Positions 43,348 through 52,916 are shown, counted from the first letter of the stretch. The stretch is DNA of 64,000 nucleotides from Actinomyces sp. (GCA_022649165.1 JALCNR010000005.1:62001-126000), one strand, 5' to 3'. The notes: a model not told the origin generated them from the letters alone. Numbers and translations: made by a program.

Positions 43348-45116
43348 TGGGCGTCGACCCGCGCTTCGTCGACCACGTGGTGGTGACGTCCTCGACGACC
43401 CGGATCGACACGGACCGCCTGGTCTGCGCCGCGGTCCAGATGCGCGGCGCCGCGGAGGGGGCGCGGGCCGTGGGGCTGCGCCTCCATGGCGCAGGCTCGG
43501 CGGCCCTAGAAGGCTCGGCGATGGCGCCGCTGGAGACGGCGTGGGCCCACGGTGCGCTGGCCGGCGCGGAGACGGCCGCCGTCGAGCTGGCCGGGGAGCT
43601 GGACGGGCTGGCCGACGCGCTGGGATTCGCCGCGCTGGTCTATCTGGCGGCCGAGGGCGGCGCCGCCTCCTTTGAGAAGGCTTGGCGGCTGCTGCGACCC
43701 GACTCAGCCGCCGGATGGGACGCCGGATGGGGGACGCTGCACACGCGTGAGAGGATCCGGGACGCCTTCCCCTCGCCCCTTCGCGCGTATGTCCCGGAGG
43801 GACTGCTCGACGTCCTAGCGGCACCGTTCCTGCCGGCAACCGTCGGGGGAGTCCGCTCCGGCCTGTGGCACCTCGACTCCTTTCGGGAGGGCAGGATGAG
43901 CGACGGCGCGGACATGATGCGCGTCCAGCTCGACATCGAGGCGCTGTCCGCCCTGGTCGCCGATCACACGATGGAGATCCCGGCTGGGCGCGGGATCCTC
44001 GCCGATGGGGATGCGGCGGCGTGGTGGGGCGCCCGGAATGCGAAGACGCCTCAGGCGGCGTCGATCGCGGCGGGATGGATGTCCGGCATCGGGCGGTGGC
44101 GGCACGGCGCGACGGGCGGGGTCCGGGTGTCCATGGCTGTCCCCGCGGACACTCTGGACGCGCGCACGGGCCGCCCCGTCGGATACCGCCGTTCCTCCAC
44201 GGTGCGCGCCTCGGACCCGCCGACGCCGGAGGCGGCGCTGACCCTCATGCCGGGCAGCCTCGGCGTGTTCTCAGCCGTCTCCGTCGGCGGCTCCCACGCG
44301 GCGTGGGCGCGCGCCCCGATGCGGGCGAGCTTCGAGGCCCCTGCGGGCGCGCCGCGGTCGCCCACGGCGGTGGGGACGCCGGCGGCCCCTTCGGAGCTGC
44401 TGGAGCGTATCTCGGGCCTGGGGACGTCGCAGGAGCATGGCCAGTTCGAGATCCTCGAGCACCGCACTCCGGATCCGGACGGCGGAGTCCGGCGCTCGTG
44501 GAGCGTCGTCATCCGCGGCACGCAGGGCGGGGGGTTCGGCCAGAGCAATCCGCAGGACATGCTGACGAATCTGCAGGGAGTCGCGGGCGAGTCCTCCGAC
44601 CAGCAGCGCGCCATCCTGGAGGCGATGGGCCGCGTGGGGATCGCCCCGGACGAGCCCGTCGAGCTGACCGGCCACTCCCAGGGGGCCATCATGGCGGCGC
44701 AGCTCGCCGCCGACCCGCTGGTCGCCTCGCGTTTCGACGTGGTGTCGGTCCTGACGGCAGGTGGCCCGACCGCGGGCTCCGCGCCCACCGGAAACGCGCG
44801 CCTGCTGGCGCTGGAGAACACGCGCGACGCGGTCCCGGCCCTGGACGGGGCGGCGAACCGGGATCCGGCGGGCTCGGCGACCGTCTACTTCGACGGCGGG
44901 CTGGTGGACAATCCGCGCGCCGGCCTGACCGCGATCGGGCCCCACGACCTCGGCGTCTACTCCGAGGCGATGTCGTGGCTCGAATCGGGGCGCGGGGGAG
45001 ACGCGACGGCCGAGGTCGCCGACTGGATCGCCGCCCGCCGGCAGGCGATGGGGTTCACCGACGAGACGCGCACCACGTCGATCCTCGTCGAGACCCGGCG
45101 AGTGGGACGGACCTAG
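43347..45116 (+). CDS. Lipase-like alpha/beta-hydrolase, WXG partner
   Basis: The 589-aa protein has a nucleophile elbow LTGHSQGAIMA near 437 and VVIRGTQGGGFGQSN near 385 on the oxyanion side, and an acid/His region around TRDAVPALDG. The N-terminal 190 residues are helical and Ala-rich, possibly a second WXG- or LXG-like half (VHPWRS-free; MRGAAEGARAVGLRLHGAGSA). Paralogy with the lipase-like protein at 30308-31963 is visible in shared motifs. Without a signal peptide, secretion would depend on the WXG partner. Such proteins could attack lipids of rival bacteria or of the host; this is inference. Confidence 0.65.
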   Translation: MGVDPRFVDHVVVTSSTTRIDTDRLVCAAVQMRGAAEGARAVGLRLHGAGSAALEGSAMAPLETAWAHGALAGAETAAVELAGELDGLADALGFAALVYLAAEGGAASFEKAWRLLRPDSAAGWDAGWGTLHTRERIRDAFPSPLRAYVPEGLLDVLAAPFLPATVGGVRSGLWHLDSFREGRMSDGADMMRVQLDIEALSALVADHTMEIPAGRGILADGDAAAWWGARNAKTPQAASIAAGWMSGIGRWRHGATGGVRVSMAVPADTLDARTGRPVGYRRSSTVRASDPPTPEAALTLMPGSLGVFSAVSVGGSHAAWARAPMRASFEAPAGAPRSPTAVGTPAAPSELLERISGLGTSQEHGQFEILEHRTPDPDGGVRRSWSVVIRGTQGGGFGQSNPQDMLTNLQGVAGESSDQQRAILEAMGRVGIAPDEPVELTGHSQGAIMAAQLAADPLVASRFDVVSVLTAGGPTAGSAPTGNARLLALENTRDAVPALDGAANRDPAGSATVYFDGGLVDNPRAGLTAIGPHDLGVYSEAMSWLESGRGGDATAEVADWIAARRQAMGFTDETRTTSILVETRRVGRT

Positions 45117-45155
45117 GCGGGCGGCTGGGGCCGTCGTCGTGCGGGGCCGGCCCCC

Positions 45156-45530
45156 TCACTTGTCGCCGAGTACGGCCACCACCACCGCGGAGATCACCGC
45201 GGTGATGGTCCCGCCCAGCAGCGCCGCCCAGAAGCCGTCCACGGTGAGGGGCAGGCCCAGCGAGCCAGCCAGCCATCCCGTGAGGAGGAAGACAAGCGCG
45301 TTCGTCACCAGCGCGAACAGGCCGAAGGTGACGATGTACAGGGGGAAGGCGAGCGTGGAGATCACCGGGCGCGCGATCGTGTTGACCACGGTGAACACGA
45401 GCGCGATGGCACCCAACACCAGGATCGTCTCTCCGGTGGAGGTCCCGCTCACGATGACGATGCCCGAGACCAGCAGGCTCGCCACCCAGATCCCCAGCAT
45501 GTTGCCCAGCAGGCGCACGACGAATCTCAT
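45156..45530 (-). CDS. Phage holin-4_2 family (PF04020-like) membrane protein
   Basis: The 124-aa protein is mostly four transmembrane helices (LGIWVASLLVSGIVIV, ILVLGAIALVFTVVNTI, LYIVTFGLFALVTNALVFLL and ALLGGTITAVISAVVVAVLG) with the family motif TIARPVISTLAFPLYI between. The function in bacteria is unknown; the name comes from phage similarity. I chose MRFVVRLLGNMLG (45530) as the start because it begins the first helix. Confidence 0.8.
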   Translation of the reverse strand: MRFVVRLLGNMLGIWVASLLVSGIVIVSGTSTGETILVLGAIALVFTVVNTIARPVISTLAFPLYIVTFGLFALVTNALVFLLTGWLAGSLGLPLTVDGFWAALLGGTITAVISAVVVAVLGDK

Positions 45531-45781
45531 GGTCACATTGTCCAGGAGCCGCACCCGCGGCGCCATGGGTCGCCGCTCTCGGCGGACCCATATGGGCGGA
45601 TCTCTGGTCCGGCAGCGTTGACGGCGGGGTTCAGAGCGATCTGAGGGCGCCTGGGCACCGATCCCGGCATTGAACCCTGCACCGGGAGCCATCAATGACG
45701 GACGTCGGGGACCTGGCGCGCAGGCGTGCCGAGGCGCGAACCGCCGCCCGCCCGCGCTCCCGACTGGGGTAGGAATGGACC

Positions 45782-46882
45782 ATGACCGCTTCAGACGACG
45801 CCGACCTCCCCCAGTCCGCGCCTCGCGCCATGCGGGTGCGCATCCGGCCCGAGGTGCTCGCGTTTCCCAGATACGTGGCCGGGAAGTCCCAGCCGGGAGC
45901 GGCGAAGCTCTCCTCCAACGAGAACCCCGAGCCTCCCACGCCGGACGTCATCGAGGCGGCGGGCCGGGCGCTCGAGGACGCCAACCGATACCCGGACATG
46001 GGCGCCGTCCTCCTGCGCTCGGCCATCGCCGATCACCTCGGGGTGGAGTCCGATCAGATCTGCGTGGGAACTGGCTCTTCGGGCGTGCTCGTCGCGGCGC
46101 TGAGCGCGGTGTGCGCGCCCGGCGGCGAGGTCGTCCACCCGTGGCGCAGTTTCGAGTCCTACCCGATCGCCATCCCGACGGCCGGCGGCGTGCCCGTTCC
46201 GGTCGCCCTGGATGCGCACGATGCCATCGACCTGGAGGCCATGGCGCGGGCGGTGGGGCCCCGGACGGCCGCGGTCATCCTCTGCTCGCCGAACAATCCG
46301 ACAGGGCCTGCGCTGAGGCTGGAGGACGTCCGCGCCTTCCTCCGCCGGACGCCGCAGGAGGTCCTCGTCATCCTGGACGAGGCCTACATCGAGATGGCCA
46401 CCGCCCCGGGCGTGGGATCGGCGGTCCCCCTCCTGGGGGAGTTCCCCAACCTGTTGGTCCTGCGGACCTTCTCCAAGGTCTACGCGCTGGCCGGTCTACG
46501 GGTCGGATACGGGGTCGCCCATCGCGACCTGACGGCCGCCGTGACGGCCGTGTCGCTTCCCTTCGGCGTGTCCTCCGTGGCCCAGGCCGCCGCCCTCGCC
46601 GCCCTGGCGGACCAGGGCGCCGTGGCGCGTTCCGTGAGGCTCATCGTGGCCGAGCGCGAGCGGATGCTCGCGGACCTGCGGGGGTGCGGCTACCGGGTGC
46701 CCGACTCGCAGGCCAACTTCGTCTGGCTCCCGGCCGACCAGTCCGGGCCGGCCTTCGTCCAGGCCTGCTCCGCCGCGAACCTGGTCGTGCGCCCCTTCCC
46801 CGAAGGGGTGCGCGTGTCCGTGGGCCGACCGGAGGACGACGACCGGTTCCTGGAGGTCGCCCGCGCCTTCCGCGGCGCCTGA
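45782..46882 (+). CDS. HisC/Pat-type aminotransferase
   Basis: The 366-aa PLP enzyme is a class I/II aminotransferase: KLSSNENPEPPTPDV, the NNPTG loop as SPNNPTGPALR, ILDEAYIEM and the Schiff-base Lys in TFSKVYALAGLRVGYG near 236. Actinobacteria have several such enzymes for histidinol phosphate, phenylalanine or tyrosine. With no his genes here, I think a Pat-type aromatic aminotransferase is likeliest. The ATG at 45782 lies behind GGGGTAGGAATGGACC. Confidence 0.88.
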   Translation: MTASDDADLPQSAPRAMRVRIRPEVLAFPRYVAGKSQPGAAKLSSNENPEPPTPDVIEAAGRALEDANRYPDMGAVLLRSAIADHLGVESDQICVGTGSSGVLVAALSAVCAPGGEVVHPWRSFESYPIAIPTAGGVPVPVALDAHDAIDLEAMARAVGPRTAAVILCSPNNPTGPALRLEDVRAFLRRTPQEVLVILDEAYIEMATAPGVGSAVPLLGEFPNLLVLRTFSKVYALAGLRVGYGVAHRDLTAAVTAVSLPFGVSSVAQAAALAALADQGAVARSVRLIVAERERMLADLRGCGYRVPDSQANFVWLPADQSGPAFVQACSAANLVVRPFPEGVRVSVGRPEDDDRFLEVARAFRGA

Positions 46883-46899
46883 GCGCGGCGCCCGCAGCG

Positions 46900-47826
46900 T
46901 CAGCCGAGCGGGCGGAAGGCGGTGACCAGCACCGAGACGGTGACGGAATCGGGCAGGAGCTCGGGTGCCAGGGACTCCCCGCCGAGGTGCCGGGCGCTCG
47001 GCGTCATCCCGACCAGGTCGACGGCCTCAGCCGGGGAGACCGGCACGCGCCGCTCGACCAGGCGCGTCATGGCCTCGCCGACTTCGAAGAACGGGGCGAG
47101 CGCGGCGCGGAGGCGGCGTTCCTTGTCGGCGTCGACGCCGACCATGCCGGGGACGCGCGCCCTCAGCTCGGCGAGGTGCCGGCCCGTGGGGCGGGCGACG
47201 ACCAGGCGCCCGGCCGGGCGCAGCAGGCGGCGGAACTCCGCGGGGTTGTGCGGCGCGAAGACGTTGAGGACGACGTCCGCCGCCCCCGTCGCGACGGGAA
47301 GGCGGGGCGCGAACAGGTCGCAGGCGACAGCGGCGATGCGAGGGCCGGCGCGCCCGGCCGCCCTGAGGGCGCGCGCCGAGGCGTCGAGTCCCAGCCCGCG
47401 GGCCGGACGCGCCTCCGGGGACCCAGGGGCGGCGAGCACCCCGGCAAGGTAGTACCCCGTGCCGCACCCGGCGTCGACGACGGTCGGAGCGGCATCGGGC
47501 TCGCGCGGTGGGCGGCCGCTCCGCTGCGCAGGCTCCCACGCCATCGCGGAGACGGCGTCCCGGATGGGGCCGTAGCGCCCGGACTCCAGGAAACGCCGGC
47601 GGGCGCCCACCATCTCGGCCGAGTCGCCGCTGATCGGGGAGGACCCGGCGAGGAGACTGACATGCCCGTCGCGGGCGATGTCGAAGGAGTGCCCCTGCCC
47701 GCAGCGCAGCGCCGACCCCTGGCGCCGCAGGCGGCGCGCGCACAGCGGGCAGCGCAGCACGTCGAGGAGCAGATCGAGCCCCGCGCCGCGAGGGGCGGCC
47801 GACGGGGCCAGGGGGAAGGGGGCCAT
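46900..47826 (-). CDS. RlmA-type 23S rRNA methyltransferase
   Basis: The 308-aa protein has an N-terminal zinc finger (CPLCARRL and CGQGHSFDIARDGHVSLL), the RlmA mark, then SAM motif I as VVDAGCGTGYYLAGVL near 112 and DVVLNVFAPHNPAEF near 190. RlmA(I/II) methylates G745/G748 in 23S rRNA, and the TlrB branch gives tylosin resistance. The start at 47826 places the zinc finger near residue 26. It is convergent with the aminotransferase gene. Confidence 0.85.
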   Translation of the reverse strand: MAPFPLAPSAAPRGAGLDLLLDVLRCPLCARRLRRQGSALRCGQGHSFDIARDGHVSLLAGSSPISGDSAEMVGARRRFLESGRYGPIRDAVSAMAWEPAQRSGRPPREPDAAPTVVDAGCGTGYYLAGVLAAPGSPEARPARGLGLDASARALRAAGRAGPRIAAVACDLFAPRLPVATGAADVVLNVFAPHNPAEFRRLLRPAGRLVVARPTGRHLAELRARVPGMVGVDADKERRLRAALAPFFEVGEAMTRLVERRVPVSPAEAVDLVGMTPSARHLGGESLAPELLPDSVTVSVLVTAFRPLG

Positions 47827-47927
47827 GCCCGCAGCGTAGATGAGGCGCGCCGGGCGGCCGGGCGGGCCCGGTTCCTGTGGTGGAACGCACAGGCCGTAGG
47901 CTGTCCCCCGGGGAAGGAGGTCCCGGC

Positions 47928-49682
47928 ATGATGCAGCGCTATCTGCCGCGCTCGGACGTGGCCGACGGCGTGCTGGTCCCGGCCCTGGACCGCATCCGCA
48001 CGGAGCTGGGGGTCCCCCCGGCATTTCCGCCCGCGGTCCGCCGGCAGGCGCTGCACGCGGTGCGCCAGTGGCGCCGGTACGTCGCCGCCACCCGGATCCC
48101 GGACCCGGTCCCCAGCCTCGACATGGATCTGGACGAGGGCGACATCCAGACGCTCTACCCCTTCCGGAGGCCGTCGCCCCGTCCCGCCCACGCCGACGGG
48201 ACCGGCTGGGACGGCCTGTGGGAGCCGGCCCTGCCCTGGCTCGACGGCACGCACATCCCCTTCGTCACCATCGATCCCCCGGGATCGCGGGACCTGGACC
48301 AGGCGATGCATCTGCTCCGGCTGCCGCCTGGCGAGCCGGACGGCGCCGCCTACCTGGTCACCTATGCCATCGCCTCGCTGGCCACCTTCGTCCCCCCGGG
48401 CAGCCCGCTGGACCTCGAGGTCCGCTCCCGCGGCCTGACGACGTACTTCCCCGACGAGCCGACGCCCCTGCACCCGCCGGTCCTCTCCGAGGGCGCCGCC
48501 TCGCTCCTGCCCGGGCAGAAGAGCCCGGCGTGCGTGTGGCATATCCGGCTGGGCGCGGACGGCCGCCGGATCTCGTGGAGCGTGCGCCGCGCGATCGTCG
48601 TCTCGCGCGCCCAGCTGACCTACGAGGAGGTCCAGGAGGCGCTCTCGGCCATCGACGAGGGCGGCGCCCCCGCGCTGCCGTTCCGCGTGCCCGGCGACCT
48701 CCCGGTGCTCCTGCGCGAGATCGGCCAGTTGAGGCTGGCGCGTGAGGAACGCCGCGGCGGGGTGTCCGCCCGCATCCCCGAGCAGGAGATCGCGCGCATC
48801 GACGGGGACCTCCCGGGGCGCCGCCACCGGCGTTTCCGTCTGGTGTACCGGTCGAACCTGCCCTCCGAGGAGTGGAACGCGCAGATCAGCCTCCTCACCG
48901 GCATGTGCGCGGCGTCGGTCATGCGAGAGGCCGGCGTGGGGATCCTGAGGACGGTGCCGACGGTGCCGTCCTCGTCCTTGGAGCGCCTGCGGATGGTCGC
49001 CCGCGCGCTGGACGTCGACTGGCCCCAGGGCGAGTCCTACCCGGACCTGGTGCGCAGCCTTGATCCGGGGACGGCCCGGCACGCGGCCTTCCTGCTGGAG
49101 GCGACGACCCTGTTCCGCGGGGCCGGGTACGCGGTGTACGGCGTCGGCGGCCGGCCGCCCTTCCCCCCGGTCGGTGCGTCCGAGACCAGGCACGAGGCCA
49201 TCGCCGCCGAGTACGCCCACGCCACGGCGCCGCTGCGGCGCCTGGCCGACCGGTGGGCGCTGGAGATCTGCCTGGCCGCATGCGCCGGGGAGCCCGTGCC
49301 GGACTGGGTGCGGGAGTCGCTTCCGGAGGTGCCCTCCCTCATGGGGCACGCCACCCAGCGGGTGGGGGCCGCCGAACGGGAGTCGTTGGCCGCGATCGAG
49401 GCGCTGCTGCTGGCCGACCAGGTCGGGGCGCGGTTCTCCGGCGCAGTGGTCGACGTCGAGCGGCGCCGGAACGGGGACACGGCCCGCGGGACCGTCATGA
49501 TCGCCGATCCCGCGGTCATGGCCCCCGTCTACCCGGCCCGCCCGGAGGGCGCGGCGCCCGAGGGGAAGGCGGAGGCGCCGCCCGCCCCGCCCCGGGAGCT
49601 CCCCCTGGGCGAGGTCGTCGAGGTGAGGCTCGCGTCGGCGGATGTCGAGAGGCGGAGGATCCGTTTCGAGTGGCCGGCGTGA
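47928..49682 (+). CDS. RNB (RNase II-like) exoribonuclease
   Basis: The 584-aa protein is an RNB-domain 3'-5' exonuclease. TIDPPGSRDLDQAM near 120 supplies the Asp cluster for metal binding, and ETRHEAIAAEYAHATAPLRRLADRW near 430 is the late RNB helix with the catalytic Arg. The N-terminal region is short and lacks clear cold-shock domains; the tail (510-584) may be an S1-like end with a Pro/Ala insertion. One dispersed-repeat copy (48649-48668) encodes SAIDEGGAPALP. The start lies behind GGGAAGGAGG. Confidence 0.85.
   Translation: MMQRYLPRSDVADGVLVPALDRIRTELGVPPAFPPAVRRQALHAVRQWRRYVAATRIPDPVPSLDMDLDEGDIQTLYPFRRPSPRPAHADGTGWDGLWEPALPWLDGTHIPFVTIDPPGSRDLDQAMHLLRLPPGEPDGAAYLVTYAIASLATFVPPGSPLDLEVRSRGLTTYFPDEPTPLHPPVLSEGAASLLPGQKSPACVWHIRLGADGRRISWSVRRAIVVSRAQLTYEEVQEALSAIDEGGAPALPFRVPGDLPVLLREIGQLRLAREERRGGVSARIPEQEIARIDGDLPGRRHRRFRLVYRSNLPSEEWNAQISLLTGMCAASVMREAGVGILRTVPTVPSSSLERLRMVARALDVDWPQGESYPDLVRSLDPGTARHAAFLLEATTLFRGAGYAVYGVGGRPPFPPVGASETRHEAIAAEYAHATAPLRRLADRWALEICLAACAGEPVPDWVRESLPEVPSLMGHATQRVGAAERESLAAIEALLLADQVGARFSGAVVDVERRRNGDTARGTVMIADPAVMAPVYPARPEGAAPEGKAEAPPAPPRELPLGEVVEVRLASADVERRRIRFEWPA
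48649..48668 (-). repeat. Dispersed repeat copy inside the RNB gene
   Basis: CCATCGACGAGGGCGGCGCC, identical over 20 bases to the copy upstream of the WXG gene. It encodes AIDEGGAP in the RNB protein. Confidence 0.6.
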
Positions 49683-49783
49683 CCCGGGCCGCCTGCCCCC
49701 GCCCGCGTGGCCGCGGTCCGGCCGCGCCGCCGCCTGCTGGACCTGTTTGACGGCACGGGTGGGACCTGTGAGACAGTAGGCGG

Positions 49784-51385
49784 GTGCTTCCAGGGTCCTG
49801 CGATGTGCACCGCGCTGGCGTCTTCGGCCCAGCAGATCCGAGCGCACCCGCCGACGACGGCGCCATCGACCCTCTGGCGGACGACCATCCCCGAGACCAC
49901 TGCGGCGTGTTCGGCGTGTGGGCGCCCGGCGAGGACGTCTCCCGCCTCACCTATTTCGGCCTGTACGCCCTCCAGCATCGCGGCCAGCAGTCCGCAGGCA
50001 TCGCCACCTCGGACGGCCAGCGCATCCGCGTGTACAAGGACCAGGGCCTGGTCAACCAGGTCTTCACCGACCAGATCCTCCAGGGGCTCCGCGGGCACAT
50101 CGCGCTGGGGCATGTGCGCTACGCGACCACCGGGGCCGACACCTGGCGGAACGCGCAGCCGACCCTCGGCCCCACGCCCGACGGCACCATCGCGCTGGGG
50201 CACAACGGCAACCTCACCAACACCGCCGAGCTGCGGCGTCTCGCCCACTCGCTGGCCGATGGCGGCGACGACGTCGAACACGGCGCCTCCACCGACACCG
50301 CCATCGTCACCGCGCTCATGGGGCTGGCCGACAGGATCCCCGGCCCCGCCCCCTTCGTCGGCGCCTCCCGGTCGGTCGGCGCCGGGACGTCCTCACCCGA
50401 GGCGGAGGAGGCGCCCGCGCCGCTCGTGCCCGCCGCCCTGACGGTCCTGCCCCGGCTGAGAGGGGCATTCTCCCTGGTGTGGATGGATGAGCACACGCTC
50501 TACGGGGCGCGCGACCCTCATGGGTACCGCCCGCTGGTGCTGGGGCGGCTCGGCGAGGGATCCGGGCGCCCCGGGTGGGTGCTGGCCTCGGAGACCTCCG
50601 CCCTGGACCTGGTCGGCGCCGCCTTCATCCGGGAGATCGAGCCGGGGGAACTGGTGTCGATCGACGCGTCGGGCGTGCGCTCCCGCCATTTCGCGGTGAC
50701 GAGGGCGAGCACATGCGTCTTCGAGTACGTCTACCTGGCGCGGCCCGACACCGTCATCGGCGGCCGCCAGATCGTGGCCACCCGGCGTGAGATGGGCGCC
50801 ACGCTGGCCCGGGAGCACCCGGTCGAGGCGGACGTGGTGGTCCCCGTCCCGGAGTCGGGCACGCCGGCCGCCATCGGATACGCCCACGAGTCCGGCATCC
50901 CCTTCGCGCAGGGGCTCGTGAAGAACTCCTATGTCGGGCGCACCTTCATCCAGCCCACGCAGTCGCTGCGCCAGCTGGGGATCCGACTCAAGCTCAACCC
51001 GCTGCGCGAGGTCATCGAGGGGCGGCGGCTGGTCGTCGTCGACGACTCGATCGTGCGGGGGAACACCCAGCGGGCCCTGGTGCGGATGCTGCGCGAGGCC
51101 GGGGCCGCGGAGGTCCACGTGCGGATCTCGTCCCCGCCGGTGAACTGGCCGTGCTTCTTCGGCATCGACTTCCCCACCCGCGCGGAGCTGATCGCCGCCT
51201 CGATGGACATCGAGTCCATCCGCACCTCGATCGGGGCGGACTCGCTGGGCTACCTGTCGCTGCGCGGGATGGTCCAGGCGACTGGACAGGGGACGTCCCT
51301 GTGCCTGGGCTGCTTCACCGGCGACTACCCCGAGCCCATCGCCAAGGGCACGCCGATCCCCGGCACCCCGGGGGCGACCACATGA
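49784..51385 (+). CDS. purF: Amidophosphoribosyltransferase
   Basis: The 533-aa enzyme makes phosphoribosylamine from PRPP and glutamine. The GTG at 49784 gives a 39-residue leader before Cys40 (HCGVFGV), which should be removed by autoprocessing to expose the N-terminal nucleophile. YALQHRGQQSAGI, GHVRYATTG and GHNGNLTN build the glutaminase site; LVVVDDSIVRGNT is the PRPP loop. Cys in NWPCFFG and CLGCFTGD (and FEYVY region Cys) indicate the Fe-S, B. subtilis-type class. purM follows, 60 bp on. Confidence 0.95.
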   Translation: MLPGSCDVHRAGVFGPADPSAPADDGAIDPLADDHPRDHCGVFGVWAPGEDVSRLTYFGLYALQHRGQQSAGIATSDGQRIRVYKDQGLVNQVFTDQILQGLRGHIALGHVRYATTGADTWRNAQPTLGPTPDGTIALGHNGNLTNTAELRRLAHSLADGGDDVEHGASTDTAIVTALMGLADRIPGPAPFVGASRSVGAGTSSPEAEEAPAPLVPAALTVLPRLRGAFSLVWMDEHTLYGARDPHGYRPLVLGRLGEGSGRPGWVLASETSALDLVGAAFIREIEPGELVSIDASGVRSRHFAVTRASTCVFEYVYLARPDTVIGGRQIVATRREMGATLAREHPVEADVVVPVPESGTPAAIGYAHESGIPFAQGLVKNSYVGRTFIQPTQSLRQLGIRLKLNPLREVIEGRRLVVVDDSIVRGNTQRALVRMLREAGAAEVHVRISSPPVNWPCFFGIDFPTRAELIAASMDIESIRTSIGADSLGYLSLRGMVQATGQGTSLCLGCFTGDYPEPIAKGTPIPGTPGATT

Positions 51386-51445
51386 GCGGGCGGGGCGTGC
51401 GGGCGGACAGCCGCCCGCGGCCGTCGGCTGGACCAGGAGGATCCG

Positions 51446-52642
51446 ATGACTGAACGCGAACCCCTCGACTACGCCTCGGCCGGAGTCGACACCCGCGCCG
51501 GGGACCTGGCCGTCGAGCTGATGAAGGGCGCCGTCGCCCGGACCCACGACGAGACGGTGCTGGGCGCGACGGGGGGATTCGCCGGCCTGGTCGACGCCTC
51601 GGCCCTGACGGGGATGCGCCGCCCCCTGCTGGCCACCTCCACCGACGGCGTGGGCACGAAGATCGCGATCGCTCGGGCGCTGGACATCCACGGCACGATC
51701 GGCCAGGACCTGGTCGGCATGGTGGTCGACGACATCGTCGTGGTCGGTGCGCGCCCGCTGCTCATGACCGACTACATCGCCTGCGGGCATGTGATCCCCC
51801 GGCGGATCGCGGAGATCGTCACGGGCGTCGCCCGTGCGTGCGAGTCCGTGGGCTGCCCGCTGGTGGGCGGGGAGACGGCCGAGCATCCCGGTCTCATGGC
51901 CCCCGACGACTACGACATCGCGGGCGCCGCCACGGGCGTGGTGGACGCCGACGCGGTCCTCGGACCGGAGCGGGTGCGGTCCGGCGACGTTCTGGTCGCG
52001 ATGGCCTCCTCGGGCCTGCACTCGAACGGGTACTCCCTGGTGCGCCGCGTCGTGGAGCGGGCGGGCGTCCCGCTGGAGGCCGAGGTCCCCGCCTTCGGGC
52101 GGACGCTCGGCGAGGAGCTGCTGGAACCGACGCGCCTGTACACGCGCCTGTGCCTGGACCTGCTCGACCGGCTCGGCACGGGGGAGGGCACGGGCGTGCA
52201 CGCCCTCGCTCATGTCACGGGCGGGGGGCTGGCCGCCAACCTGGCGCGCGTGCTGCCCCTCGGAGCGGTCGGCCGCGTCGACCGCTCGTCGTGGAGGGTC
52301 CCGGCCGTCTTCGACTGGGTGCGCGTGGGCGGCGGCGTCTCCTGGGGGGCGTTGGAGGACTCGCTGAACCTGGGCGTCGGCATGGTCGCCGTGGTGGCGC
52401 CCGACGCCGTCGACGCCGCCCTGGCCGCCATCGGATCCAGCGGGGTCCCGGCGTGGGTGCTGGGCGACGTCCGCCTGGACTCGGGCGAGGGAGCCCCCCG
52501 CGCCGAGGGCGCCTGCGGCGCATCGGAGGCGGCGGGCGGGGCAGGGCCGTCCTCGTCAGACGGTCGCGCGCGCGCGATCACCGGGACGAAGGGGGCGCGC
52601 GGCGGCGTGGTCCTCCTCAGCGGCGACTATCGAGCGGCCTGA
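51446..52642 (+). CDS. purM: Phosphoribosylformylglycinamidine cyclo-ligase
   Basis: The 398-aa AIR synthetase has the ATP-grasp-like signature of the PurM class: YASAGVDTRAGDLAVELMK, TSTDGVGTKIAIA, VVDDIVVVGARPL and GGETAEHPG, with HVTGGGLAANLARV. It is longer than the usual 340-350 aa because of a C-terminal addition of about 40 residues (GEGAPRAEGACGASEAAGG on) carrying a dispersed-repeat copy (52538-52563). The start follows CAGGAGGATCCG. Confidence 0.95.
   Translation: MTEREPLDYASAGVDTRAGDLAVELMKGAVARTHDETVLGATGGFAGLVDASALTGMRRPLLATSTDGVGTKIAIARALDIHGTIGQDLVGMVVDDIVVVGARPLLMTDYIACGHVIPRRIAEIVTGVARACESVGCPLVGGETAEHPGLMAPDDYDIAGAATGVVDADAVLGPERVRSGDVLVAMASSGLHSNGYSLVRRVVERAGVPLEAEVPAFGRTLGEELLEPTRLYTRLCLDLLDRLGTGEGTGVHALAHVTGGGLAANLARVLPLGAVGRVDRSSWRVPAVFDWVRVGGGVSWGALEDSLNLGVGMVAVVAPDAVDAALAAIGSSGVPAWVLGDVRLDSGEGAPRAEGACGASEAAGGAGPSSSDGRARAITGTKGARGGVVLLSGDYRAA
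52538..52563 (+). repeat. Dispersed repeat copy inside purM
   Basis: GGCAGGGCCGTCCTCGTCAG lies in the C-terminal extension of PurM and encodes GPSSSDGRAR, like the linker at 983-999 (GPSSSMGE). Confidence 0.5.
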
Positions 52643-52670
52643 GGGAGGGGCCGTCGGCCGGACGTGGGGG

Positions 52671-52916
52671 TCAGTGCTCGCTGGAGGCGGGGGACCAGTA
52701 GTCGTGTTGGTCCCCCTCCGAGTCCTCGTCGCCGTCGAAGTCGTCGGCTTGGGGCTGGTCGCCCAGGTCGGCGTATTTCGCGTACAGGTCGTCGTCCGAG
52801 TCTCCGCGCCCAGAGGCCAGCTCTCGCTGAAGGGCTTCAAGATCGGTATCAGGGCTGAAGTACTTCAGCTTGCGTGCGACTTTCGTCTGCTTGGCCTTCT
52901 GACGGCCGCGCCCCAT
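52671..52916 (-). CDS. DUF3073 family protein
   Basis: The 81-aa protein is an actinobacterial DUF3073 member: MGRGRQKAKQTKVARKLKYFSPD at the start, YAKYADLGDQ in the middle and an acidic tail. Function is unknown. The start at 52916 is the conserved M; a longer in-frame start (52934) is not typical. Confidence 0.85.
   Translation of the reverse strand: MGRGRQKAKQTKVARKLKYFSPDTDLEALQRELASGRGDSDDDLYAKYADLGDQPQADDFDGDEDSEGDQHDYWSPASSEH

Noticed and set aside
47163-49847. Very long minus-strand frame opposite the RNB gene
   Set aside because: Low-complexity Arg/Pro-rich translation without a fold; the RNB motifs are on the plus strand.
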